Shown here one piece after another: positions 54,786 to 63,103 of a stretch of 64,000 nucleotides of DNA. A program made the position numbers and the translations under genes. Under the pieces are notes generated by a model that saw only the letters and a list, made by a program, of their open reading frames with translations, had not been told where the DNA came from and ran no database searches. Source of the DNA: Flavobacterium tyrosinilyticum (lineage in GTDB: Bacteria; Bacteroidota; Bacteroidia; Flavobacteriales; Flavobacteriaceae); NCBI RefSeq assembly GCF_023656565.1, contig NZ_JAMOKG010000005.1, positions 1 to 64,000 of the forward strand, in the 5' to 3' direction. Each line of letters begins with the position of its first letter. Position 1 is the first letter of the stretch.

Positions 54786-56102
54786 ATGAAAATTAAAACC
54801 ACAATAGCCATACTACTACTGTGTAGTGTCACAATAAAAGCGCAGGAAATTAATGTCAAGATTAATGGAGGTCCGTCTGGAATTCTTTATGATAGCAATA
54901 TCGGAGACGGAAAATTAAAATTTGGTGGAGGAATAGGTGTTGGATACACCTATTTCTTCAGCGATCACTGGGGAGTTTCCACAGGGGTTGATGTTACTTA
55001 CAATCAAAATAGTTTTAAATTAAATAACGGAACGACAATCTCAACTTATGAAGTTGACGACCAGACTTCTGCATTTGAGTATCAGGTCACTCCTACTAAC
55101 TACAAAGAAGATCAGCATTTTATTGGTTTTGCTATTCCATTAATGATGCAATACAGAACTTCAATTGCCTCTCAGACGCAATTGTACTTTGGATTCGGAG
55201 GAAAAATTATGTTTCCAGGAAAACAAACTGCAAAAGCTTCGGCTTCAGAACTACAGTTAAGTGGTTACTATCCAGATATAAATCTTTTGGTTGATGATCT
55301 ACCTTCTCACGGATTTGGAAAAGTAACCAATTGGCAGGATAAAGCAACCGTAAGCTTAGATCCTTCTTTTCTTTTAAGTGTTGAAACAGGTCTTACTTTC
55401 AAACTAAAAGAAAATACACAGCTTTATACTGGTGTATATGTGGACTACGGTTTGACAGAAATGGCCAAAGAAAATGCCAATCTTAACATCGTTGCGTACA
55501 ACCCTAACGGACTGGATAATATTCAAGCAAATGGTACGAGTGGCAATAGAAAAATTGTTCAAGAAAGCCGTTACTTCTCTGCAGGTGTTCAACTGAAATT
55601 AGGTTTTATGCTAAATAAAAACAAGCCAGAACCAGTAGCCGTACAACAAAAAGAAGAAGTGGTAACTAAAACTGAAGCGCCTGTTCAAGAAAAAGCGCCT
55701 GTGCAGCAAAAAGTAGTTGAAACTCCACCAGCTAAAAAGGAACTTACCACAACTGATCGGACATACGTTGAAAAACCGCTTGCTTTCCAAGAAGTCGGAA
55801 ACACCGATGTAACGCCGCAATTGGCTACAAGATTGGATGAAATTGCTAAAATTCTAAAATCAAATAAAGATATTGATCTTAATATTACAGGATATACTTG
55901 TGATATAGGAACAGAAGCACGCAATCTTGAAATTGGAATGAAAAGAGCGCAAGCTGTTTCAGATTATTTACAGAATAAAGGAATTGAATCTAATCGCATG
56001 CATTTATTTTCGAAAGGTGAAAGCGAACCTTTGGTTCCAAATACTCCAGTAGAAAACAGGCCGCTGAACAGAAGAGTAACTCTTACATTAGTAGATAGAT
56101 AA
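54786..56102 (+). CDS. Outer-membrane barrel plus OmpA peptidoglycan-binding protein
   Basis: 438 residues from the ATG at 54786, where the signal peptide starts (MKIKTTIAILLLCSVTIKAQ). The first part (to about 275) is a beta-barrel-like domain, then a P-V-Q-E-K repeat linker (about 276-320) and a C-terminal OmpA-like domain (about 325-438) with NITGYTCDIGTEARNLEIG and ENRPLNRRVTL. It should tie the outer membrane to peptidoglycan. It follows the giant adhesin by 29 bp, so the pair is probably one unit, as with other SprB-like adhesins and their outer-membrane partners. Confidence 0.88.
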   Translation: MKIKTTIAILLLCSVTIKAQEINVKINGGPSGILYDSNIGDGKLKFGGGIGVGYTYFFSDHWGVSTGVDVTYNQNSFKLNNGTTISTYEVDDQTSAFEYQVTPTNYKEDQHFIGFAIPLMMQYRTSIASQTQLYFGFGGKIMFPGKQTAKASASELQLSGYYPDINLLVDDLPSHGFGKVTNWQDKATVSLDPSFLLSVETGLTFKLKENTQLYTGVYVDYGLTEMAKENANLNIVAYNPNGLDNIQANGTSGNRKIVQESRYFSAGVQLKLGFMLNKNKPEPVAVQQKEEVVTKTEAPVQEKAPVQQKVVETPPAKKELTTTDRTYVEKPLAFQEVGNTDVTPQLATRLDEIAKILKSNKDIDLNITGYTCDIGTEARNLEIGMKRAQAVSDYLQNKGIESNRMHLFSKGESEPLVPNTPVENRPLNRRVTLTLVDR

Positions 56103-56123
56103 ATTCTAAAAATCTATAATTTT

Positions 56124-56161
56124 AAAAAGCATGAAAAGAACTTCCTTTTCATGCTTTTTTT
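56124..56161 (+). terminator. Terminator of the adhesin-OmpA unit
   Basis: A 15-bp stem (56124-56138 and 56145-56159) with a 6-nt loop and a T-run, 21 bp past the OmpA stop. Confidence 0.9.
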
Positions 56162-56362
56162 ATTGGTAAAACTCAAATTATCAAGGTTAACATATAAAAA
56201 CAAAAATTAAACAGTATGATTAGAATCATGTTTTGAAAAAAATGATGATAATATATTTACCCTATTAAAATTATATGCTTAAATATATTTTGATACAAGC
56301 TTAAAAAATAAATACCCAACAGCTTTATAGGTTAGCGAAGCCGAAAATACAAAGAATAAAAA

Positions 56363-57295
56363 ATGAACAAGAACTTTTTAGTACAGGAGATCATCCGATT
56401 GAAAAAAGAAAAAAATGCCGTTATCCTGGCTCATTATTACCAAGATGAGAATATTCAGGAAATAGCAGATTTTATAGGTGATAGTCTTGAATTGGCTAAA
56501 AAAGCACAAAATACTAATGCTGATATTATAGTTTTTGCAGGAGTTCATTTTATGGCAGAAACAGCAAAAATTTTAAACCCAAATAAAAAAGTGGTATTGC
56601 CAGACTGGAACGCTGGCTGTTCGCTTGCTGACGGCTGTCCGCCCGAAGATTTTAAATTGTTTAAAGAACAGCATCCCGATCACATTGTGGTTACTTACAT
56701 TAACTGTTCTGCACAAATAAAAGCTATGAGCGATTTAGTCTGCACATCGGCAAATGCCAAAAAGATAATCGAATCTATTCCAGCAGAACAAAAAATAATA
56801 TTTGCTCCAGATGAAAATTTAGGCAAGTATCTTCAAAAAGAAACCAAGCGCGAACTTGTCTTATGGAAAGGCTCATGCGTTGTGCACGAAGCCTTTTCAT
56901 TAGACAAATTAATAGAAATATATAACAAAAATCCGACTGCAAAAATTGCAGCTCACCCTGAATCTGAAAGTCATATTTTAAAAGCAGCACATTTTATTGG
57001 CTCGACTTCGGGAATTATTAATTTCATTAAAACGGATCCTGCTGCCGTTTTCATTGTGGCCACAGAAGCCGGTATCTTGCATGAGCTTACAAAAGCGGTA
57101 CCTGATAAAACGTTGATTCCGGCTCCTACCACAGAAGACAACAGCTGTGCTTGCAGCGAATGTGCTCTTATGAAAATGAATACACTCGAAAAATTGTATT
57201 TGTGCCTTAAAAATGAAAGGCCAGAAATGCTTATTAAAGATGAACTGAGAATAGAAGCGCTAAAGCCTATTAAAAGAATGCTTGAATTATCATAA
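56363..57295 (+). CDS. nadA: Quinolinate synthase
   Basis: 310 residues. It makes quinolinate from iminoaspartate and DHAP for NAD synthesis. Substrate-binding HYYQ (24-27) and GDS (40-41) motifs are present. The likely [4Fe-4S] ligands are C86 (AGCSLADGC), C172 (GSCVVH) and one of C262/C264/C267 (SCACSECALM). The cluster is oxygen-sensitive. nadB follows after 29 bp. Confidence 0.96.
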   Translation: MNKNFLVQEIIRLKKEKNAVILAHYYQDENIQEIADFIGDSLELAKKAQNTNADIIVFAGVHFMAETAKILNPNKKVVLPDWNAGCSLADGCPPEDFKLFKEQHPDHIVVTYINCSAQIKAMSDLVCTSANAKKIIESIPAEQKIIFAPDENLGKYLQKETKRELVLWKGSCVVHEAFSLDKLIEIYNKNPTAKIAAHPESESHILKAAHFIGSTSGIINFIKTDPAAVFIVATEAGILHELTKAVPDKTLIPAPTTEDNSCACSECALMKMNTLEKLYLCLKNERPEMLIKDELRIEALKPIKRMLELS

Positions 57296-57324
57296 AAAAC
57301 GCAATAACCTTAAATCAAAATAAC

Positions 57325-58839
57325 ATGCTTAAAACAGATATACTTATCATCGGTTCTGGTATTTCGGGATTATTTTTTGCCATGAAAATAGCAAAAAAAC
57401 GTCCAGACTTATCTATTGTTATAATGACGAAAGAAACAGCCAAAAATACCAATACACAACTCGCTCAAGGCGGTATTGCTGTAGTTACAGATCATTTAAA
57501 AGACAGTTTCAATAAACACATTCATGATACGCTTCGTTCTGGAGGTGGTTTGTGCGATAAAGAAATTGTCAATATGGTGATTACGCAAGCTCCAGAAAGA
57601 CTTCAGGAATTAATTGAAATTGGAACTTCTTTTGACAAAGATGAAAAAGGCCAATGGAATCTAGGTTTAGAAGGAGGACATTCACAACACAGAATATTAC
57701 ATCATAAAGACAGCTCCGGACAGGAAATTGAGAGTAAACTACTCAAGATTATTAAGAAGATGCCCAATATTGAACTCTTAGAGAATCATATGGTCATTGA
57801 TATCAATACCGAAACAAAGAAAGCTAAAACTACTTGTACCGGAGTCTTCTTTTATGAAAAAAAACACAATCGCATCAAATACATGAGAACGCGCACTATT
57901 GTTATGAGTACTGGGGGATGCGGACAGCTTTTTGAAAACACAACAAATCCGAAAATAGCAACGGGAGATGGACTCGCAATGGCAGCACGTGCGGGAGCAG
58001 AAATTGCAGATATGGAATACATGCAGTTTCATCCAACCGCTTTATTTACAGGAAAAGAAAATCCGTTGTTTTTGATTTCAGAAGCTGTTAGGGGCTTTGG
58101 CGCTCATATTGTAAATGAGGAAGGAAAAAGGTTTTTATTCAAATATGATATCCGAGGCGAATTGTCTACACGAGATATGGTCTCAACTGCCATTAGTAAA
58201 GAACTTCAAGCGAGCGGAAAAAAACATGTTTATTTAGACTGTAGACATTTAGATCCAAAAGCTTTTTCAAATCAATTTCCAGTGATCACAGCACATTGCA
58301 ATGAGTTGGGAATTTATCCTGAAAAAGATTTAATTCCTGTTGTTCCTGCGGCGCATTATCAATGTGGCGGTATTCGAGTAGATAAAAATGGAGTAACGAC
58401 AATAAAAAATCTTTATGCTATTGGAGAATGCGCTAGAACAGGTCTTCATGGTAAAAACCGTCTGGCATCCAACTCTCTTCTTGAAGGTCTAGTCTTTGCT
58501 CATCAGGCTTCAGAAAACGTAGACAGAACTATTGCCGAATTTCTTTTTTCATCCCAAATATTAATTCCGAAGTTTCCGAAGGCGCATCAAGTCGATGATT
58601 ACCTTGCTTTTGAAATACTTAAAAAAGAATTGCAAAAACTGGTGACCGCATTTTATACAAGCGAAGAACGCGATGCCGAATTGGCTTTTGAAAAAATAAA
58701 AGAGCTTCATAATTATGCCGTTTCCCTTACAGAAGCACACGAAATTACGATTCCATTTATCGAATTTTCGAATATGATTGCGGTTTCTTTATTGATAATT
58801 AAGCAATGTAAAACTGCAACGGACCAAAAAATATGCTGA
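57325..58839 (+). CDS. nadB: L-aspartate oxidase
   Basis: 504 residues. The FAD dinucleotide motif is IIGSGISGLFFAMKIA, followed by TNTQLAQGGIAVV, EGGHSQHRILHHKDSSGQ (flavin and substrate region) and SNSLLEGLVFA near the C-terminus. It oxidises L-aspartate to iminoaspartate, the NadA substrate. In low oxygen it uses fumarate as acceptor. The third enzyme, NadC, is not in this window. The next gene begins 30 bp later. Confidence 0.95.
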   Translation: MLKTDILIIGSGISGLFFAMKIAKKRPDLSIVIMTKETAKNTNTQLAQGGIAVVTDHLKDSFNKHIHDTLRSGGGLCDKEIVNMVITQAPERLQELIEIGTSFDKDEKGQWNLGLEGGHSQHRILHHKDSSGQEIESKLLKIIKKMPNIELLENHMVIDINTETKKAKTTCTGVFFYEKKHNRIKYMRTRTIVMSTGGCGQLFENTTNPKIATGDGLAMAARAGAEIADMEYMQFHPTALFTGKENPLFLISEAVRGFGAHIVNEEGKRFLFKYDIRGELSTRDMVSTAISKELQASGKKHVYLDCRHLDPKAFSNQFPVITAHCNELGIYPEKDLIPVVPAAHYQCGGIRVDKNGVTTIKNLYAIGECARTGLHGKNRLASNSLLEGLVFAHQASENVDRTIAEFLFSSQILIPKFPKAHQVDDYLAFEILKKELQKLVTAFYTSEERDAELAFEKIKELHNYAVSLTEAHEITIPFIEFSNMIAVSLLIIKQCKTATDQKIC

Positions 58840-58869
58840 AACCAAAATTAATCTATACCCCCAACCATT

Positions 58870-59601
58870 ATGAAACTAACAAGCAAAACAACCATTGGAG
58901 AAATCGTCGCAGATGATTTCAAAACAGCAGCCATTTTTACAAAATTCAATATTGACTTTTGTTGCAAAGGACATCGAACAATCGAAGAAGTTTGCAAAAA
59001 AAGAGATATTGAAGAAAGTGCTCTTATTGAGCACATTGAAAAAGCAAGAAACAGTTCTGCCAATCAGTCTTTTGATTACAAAAGTTGGTCAGCTGATATG
59101 ATTGCAGATTATATAACCAAAACCCATCATAGATATGTAGAAGAAAAGTCCCCTATTATTTTGGAGTATTTAAATAAATTATGCGGTGTTCACGGTGCGA
59201 TTCATCCTGAGCTTCATGAGATTCATACTATTTTTTCAAAGACGTACTTGGATCTCACAGCTCATATGAAACGAGAAGAGTTGGTTGTTTTTCCTTTTAT
59301 AAAAAAAATGAAAATCGCACACAGTAAAGGTCAAGAACTGGAAACACCGCCTTTTTTATCTATCGAAAATCCAATTACAACATTAAAAGAGGATCATATA
59401 ACCGAAGGACAGCGCTTTAAAAGAATTGCGGCATTAACCAATAATTATACACCACCTGTTGACTCATGCAATACTTATAAAGTTGCTTTTCTAATGCTGG
59501 AAGAATTTGACAAAGATTTAAAGAAGCACATTCATCTGGAAAACAACATCTTATTTCCAAAAGCAATTGAACTTGAAAAAACATTTGAAAAAGTGTCTTA
59601 A
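58870..59601 (+). CDS. ric: Iron-sulfur cluster repair di-iron protein (ScdA/YtfE)
   Basis: 243 residues. N-terminal ScdA_N domain (about 1-65) with FCCKGHRTIEEVC, then a hemerythrin-like di-iron domain with H at about 86 (THHRYVEEKSP), HGAIHPELHEI, HMKREELVVFP, LKEDHITEG and KKHIHLENNILFP. This family repairs Fe-S clusters damaged by NO or oxidants and is often induced under nitrosative stress. Its place between nadB and nrdD fits protection of the Fe-S proteins NadA and NrdG. Confidence 0.94.
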   Translation: MKLTSKTTIGEIVADDFKTAAIFTKFNIDFCCKGHRTIEEVCKKRDIEESALIEHIEKARNSSANQSFDYKSWSADMIADYITKTHHRYVEEKSPIILEYLNKLCGVHGAIHPELHEIHTIFSKTYLDLTAHMKREELVVFPFIKKMKIAHSKGQELETPPFLSIENPITTLKEDHITEGQRFKRIAALTNNYTPPVDSCNTYKVAFLMLEEFDKDLKKHIHLENNILFPKAIELEKTFEKVS

Positions 59602-59615
59602 ATTAAAAGAATACC

Positions 59616-61739
59616 ATGGAAAAATATGTAATCAAACGCAATGGAGATTATAAGCCTTTTGAAGCTTATAAAATTCAGGATGCCATTCAGAAAGCCTTTC
59701 AAAGCGTCAATCAGCCTATAGACAAGAGAATTTTCAAAACCGTTCTTTCTGGTCTTGAGGTAAAGTTTTCGTGGCCTGTAGAAGAAATTCAGGACATGAT
59801 AGAAAGAGCACTTTTTGAAAATGGATATTTCCAGACCATGCGTTCGTTTATCATTTATCGTCATACCAGAAAATTACAGCGAGAACATATTAATGGTTTA
59901 AACGATGACACCACTTATATAGACAGTACGCAAACTGTTGAAGAATACATTAATCAATCCGATTGGAGAATTAATGCCAATGCCAATATTTCGTATTCAA
60001 ACGCTGGCTTAGTCAGCAATACTGCAGGAAAAGTTATTGCCAATTATTGGCTCGATAAAATATATAATAAAGAAGAAGGTTCTGCTCATAGGAATGGCGA
60101 CATACACATCCATGATTTGGATTGTCTTACCGGATACTGCGCTGGTTGGAGCCTACGTGTGCTATTAAATGAAGGTTTTAATGGCGTGCGTGGCCGTGTC
60201 GAGAGCAGACCTCCTTCTCATTTTAGGGAAGCATTGGGACAAATGGCTAATTTCTTAGGAATTCTGCAAAGCGAATGGGCAGGCGCTCAGGCTTTCAGTT
60301 CTTTTGATACCTATTTGGCTCCTTATGTTTTTAAAGATCAGCTTTCTTATGAAGAGGTTTTAAAAGGAATTAGAAGTTTTGTTTACAATCTAAATGTACC
60401 TGCACGTTGGGGACAATCGCCTTTTACAAACATTACTTTGGATTGGAATGTTCCAGAAGATTTAAGAGAACAGATTCCGACAAGAAACGATCAGCATTTG
60501 TTTTTGAATGTAAAGGATACAAATCTAATAACTGAAGCTCAAAACAGAGGTGCTCAAAAATTGATAGACTTAAAATATGGCGATTTTCAAAAGGAAATGA
60601 ATCTCATTAATAAAGCCTATTATACCATTATGACCGAAGGAGATGCAAACGGACAGCCGTTTACGTTTCCGATTCCAACCGTAAATATTACAGAAGATTT
60701 TGACTGGCAAGGAGAAAATGTCGATTTATTATTTGAAAATACCGCTAAAATAGGTTCTTCTTACTTCCAGAATTTTATTGGAAGCCAATATATTTTGGAT
60801 GAAAATGGAAACCGAATTGAAAACCCAGAAGCTTACAAACCAAATGCCGTAAGAAGTATGTGTTGCCGATTACAGCTCGATTTAAGAGAATTATTGAAAC
60901 GCGGAAATGGTCTTTTTGGTAGTGCAGAAATGACGGGAAGCATTGGTGTTGTAACTATAAATATGGCACGTTTAGGATATCTGCATAAAGGAAATATCAT
61001 TACTTTATTTGAACATTTAGACGAACTGCTTCAAATAGCCAAATCGACTTTAGAGAAAAAAAGAATCTTTATTCAGCAAATGTACGACCGCGGACTTTAT
61101 CCGTACACGCAACGCTATCTGAAACATTTTAGAAATCATTTTTCTACCATTGGCGTTAACGGAATGAATGAAATGGTGCTCAACTTTTCTGAAGGAAAAC
61201 AAAATATAACGGATACCTCAGGAATACATTTCGCTACAGAAATTCTAGATCATATTAGATTGCGAATGAAGGAGTTTCAAGAAGAAACTGGAAATCTTTA
61301 CAACCTAGAAGCAACACCGGCCGAAGGAACAACGTATCGTTTTGCGAAAGAAGATAAAAAGCGTTTTCCAGAGATTTTACAAGCGGGTCAAAACGAAAAT
61401 ATTTACTATACCAATAGTTCACAAATTCCAGTCGATCATACCGATGATCCTTTTGAAGCTTTATTACTTCAAGACGAATTGCAATGCAAATATACTGGAG
61501 GTACAGTTTTGCATCTTTATATGAGAGAAAAAATAAGCAGTCCCGAAGCCTGCAAAAACTTCGTAAAGAAAGTTTTAACCGGCTTTAAACTGCCATACAT
61601 AACCGTAACACCAATTTTTAGCATCTGCCCTATTCATGGCTATCTAAACGGAGAACATGAATACTGCCCAAAATGCGACGAAATTTTACTCAATAAAAAC
61701 AATCAAAAACACTTGGCTTATGAAAACGAAAACGCTTAA
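59616..61739 (+). CDS. nrdD: Anaerobic (class III) ribonucleotide reductase, catalytic chain without the glycyl-radical segment
   Basis: 707 residues. An N-terminal ATP cone (KRNGDYKPFEAYKIQDAI) precedes the barrel. Catalytic-region motifs include HDLDCLTGYCAGW and MCCRL (C416/C417), with GSIGVVTINMARLGY. The protein ends FSICPIHGYLNGEHEYCPKC then 20 unrelated residues, with no RVxGY glycyl-radical motif, which normally follows the zinc motif within a few residues. That segment lies on the next overlapping ORF, in the +1 frame, 20 bp overlap. The enzyme reduces ribonucleoside triphosphates without oxygen. Confidence 0.94.
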   Translation: MEKYVIKRNGDYKPFEAYKIQDAIQKAFQSVNQPIDKRIFKTVLSGLEVKFSWPVEEIQDMIERALFENGYFQTMRSFIIYRHTRKLQREHINGLNDDTTYIDSTQTVEEYINQSDWRINANANISYSNAGLVSNTAGKVIANYWLDKIYNKEEGSAHRNGDIHIHDLDCLTGYCAGWSLRVLLNEGFNGVRGRVESRPPSHFREALGQMANFLGILQSEWAGAQAFSSFDTYLAPYVFKDQLSYEEVLKGIRSFVYNLNVPARWGQSPFTNITLDWNVPEDLREQIPTRNDQHLFLNVKDTNLITEAQNRGAQKLIDLKYGDFQKEMNLINKAYYTIMTEGDANGQPFTFPIPTVNITEDFDWQGENVDLLFENTAKIGSSYFQNFIGSQYILDENGNRIENPEAYKPNAVRSMCCRLQLDLRELLKRGNGLFGSAEMTGSIGVVTINMARLGYLHKGNIITLFEHLDELLQIAKSTLEKKRIFIQQMYDRGLYPYTQRYLKHFRNHFSTIGVNGMNEMVLNFSEGKQNITDTSGIHFATEILDHIRLRMKEFQEETGNLYNLEATPAEGTTYRFAKEDKKRFPEILQAGQNENIYYTNSSQIPVDHTDDPFEALLLQDELQCKYTGGTVLHLYMREKISSPEACKNFVKKVLTGFKLPYITVTPIFSICPIHGYLNGEHEYCPKCDEILLNKNNQKHLAYENENA

Positions 61740-61887
61740 AATTCTAGAAGAAAAAAAATCCCAAAGAAGCAAATGTTTGGTTTATACACGTGTAATGGGA
61801 TATCACAGACCTGTAGAAAGTTTTAATATTGGAAAAAAAGGTGAACACCAACAGCGTACCCATTTCGAAGAAAGCATTATCTATTAA
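61720..61887 (+). CDS. Separate glycyl-radical domain of class III ribonucleotide reductase
   Basis: 55 residues from the ATG at 61720, in the frame after nrdD, overlapping its last 20 bp. The body KCLVYTRVMGYHRPVESFN and IGKKGEHQQRTHFEE is the C-terminal glycyl-radical signature of NrdD, with G27 as radical site (in RVMGYHRP) and C19 at the place of the last zinc cysteine. A longer frame from 61657 is open but without need. A single frameshift cannot restore a normal NrdD because about 30 codons of extra spacer would remain. The chain probably docks on NrdD, as YfiD does on pyruvate formate-lyase. nrdG overlaps its 3' end. Confidence 0.85.
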   Translation: MKTKTLKILEEKKSQRSKCLVYTRVMGYHRPVESFNIGKKGEHQQRTHFEESIIY

Positions 61888-62557
61888 AGGAATATTTAGC
61901 CTCACGCCTTTTACTTTATTAGATTATCCGCATAAAACAGCCTGCATAGTGTGGTTTGCGGGCTGTAACATGCGGTGTTTATACTGCTACAATCCAGACA
62001 TTGTTTTAGGAAAAGGAAAGATTGATTTTAATGAAGTTCTTTCTTTCTTAAAAACTAGAAAAGGATTATTAGACGGTGTTGTATTGAGTGGCGGCGAATG
62101 CACTTTACACAAAAAAATAATTGATTTTATAAAAGAAATCAAAGCAATGGGATTTGAGGTTAAAATAGATACCAACGGTTCCAATCCAAAAATATTAAAT
62201 AGCCTGATTCGTGATCAATTAATTGATTATGTCGCGTTAGATTATAAAAGTCTTCCTCATACCTTTAAAAAACTAACGCAATCAGGCTTATTTTCAGAAT
62301 TTGAAAAAAGTTTAGAAATTTTGATTCAATCGAATATTCCGTTTGAAGTTCGCACCACTTTTCATTCTTCTTTAATTAAAGAAAATGATTTTGTGAAGAT
62401 GATTGAATATTTAGAAACAAAGAATTTTGAAGGAAATTATTATATACAGCATTTTATGAATAATGTGCCAACACTTTCAAAACTAGACGATTCAAGCAAA
62501 GAAATACAACTTAAAAAATTCTCCACTCCAAAAATAAAAGTTATTTTTAGAGATTAA
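61841..62557 (+). CDS. nrdG: Anaerobic ribonucleotide reductase activating enzyme (radical SAM)
   Basis: About 238 residues. The radical-SAM cluster motif is C-x3-C-x2-C in FAGCNMRCLYCYNP (C46, C50, C53 counting from the TTG at 61829). SGGECTLH and KIDTNGSNP follow. The protein forms the glycyl radical on the reductase. No in-frame ATG lies before the conserved core; GTG at 61841 or TTG at 61829 must start it, overlapping the glycyl-radical ORF by 47 or 59 bp. Its length is that of the NrdG2 type. Confidence 0.9.
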   Translation: MNTNSVPISKKALSIKGIFSLTPFTLLDYPHKTACIVWFAGCNMRCLYCYNPDIVLGKGKIDFNEVLSFLKTRKGLLDGVVLSGGECTLHKKIIDFIKEIKAMGFEVKIDTNGSNPKILNSLIRDQLIDYVALDYKSLPHTFKKLTQSGLFSEFEKSLEILIQSNIPFEVRTTFHSSLIKENDFVKMIEYLETKNFEGNYYIQHFMNNVPTLSKLDDSSKEIQLKKFSTPKIKVIFRD

Positions 62558-62577
62558 TAACTCAAAATGAATACGTT

Positions 62578-63024
62578 ATGGCTTTACATCATTTTGTACT
62601 TATAATTCATCTATTGGCGGCGACAATTTGGGTTGGCGGACATTTACTTTTGGCTATTTGTTATCTTCCAACAGCATTGAAGAAAAAAGATCCACAGATT
62701 ATTTTAAATTTTGAAAAGAAATTTGAAGCACTCGGAATGTCTTCTCTTGCTTTATTAATTATTACAGGAATCTGGATGGCGTATGATTTTGGCGTAACAG
62801 CCGAAACTTGGTTTCATTTCTCGAGCGGATTTGAAAAAGTAGTTTCCATAAAACTGATTTTACTTTTCTGCACTTTTATCTGTGCCGTTTGCGCTCAATT
62901 TTTTGTTATTCCGAATCTTAATAAAAACAATATTTATAGAATTGCCATAATTATTCTTACGGTTACTTCAATAGGAGTTGCAATGCTGGTTTTAGGATCG
63001 ACACTGCGTTATGGCGGAATTTAA
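62578..63024 (+). CDS. CopD-like membrane protein
   Basis: 148 residues with four membrane helices. The pattern FVLIIHLLAATIWVGGHLLLA with H residues and W-x-G (first helix) matches the CopD/DUF2269-like b-type group often annotated as copper resistance D-domain proteins. It lies 20 bp after nrdG. Its cargo is unknown; a heme or quinone link is possible but not shown. Confidence 0.8.
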   Translation: MALHHFVLIIHLLAATIWVGGHLLLAICYLPTALKKKDPQIILNFEKKFEALGMSSLALLIITGIWMAYDFGVTAETWFHFSSGFEKVVSIKLILLFCTFICAVCAQFFVIPNLNKNNIYRIAIIILTVTSIGVAMLVLGSTLRYGGI

Positions 63025-63054
63025 TTAACTCAACTAACTGATTTTTAATGCAAA

Positions 63055-63087
63055 CGCAATCTCGATTTTCTAGGGATTGTGTTTTTT
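63055..63087. terminator. Hairpin terminator between convergent genes
   Basis: CGCAATCTC (63055-63063) pairs with GGGATTGTG (63073-63081) using two G-U pairs, followed by T6. Confidence 0.55.
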
Positions 63088-63103
63088 ACTTTATAACATA
63101 TTA

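Noticed and set aside
56220..56330. Fnr-type site before nadA
   Set aside because: I saw only a 5-bp ATCAT/ATGAT inverted pair and a weak TATATTTA box; neither matches a Crp/Fnr site well enough to list.
61657..61739. Frameshift error in nrdD
   Set aside because: Fusion of the two frames anywhere in the overlap leaves about 30 codons more than the normal spacing between zinc and glycyl-radical motifs, so an indel does not restore the usual protein. The split remains the better reading, but raw reads should confirm it.
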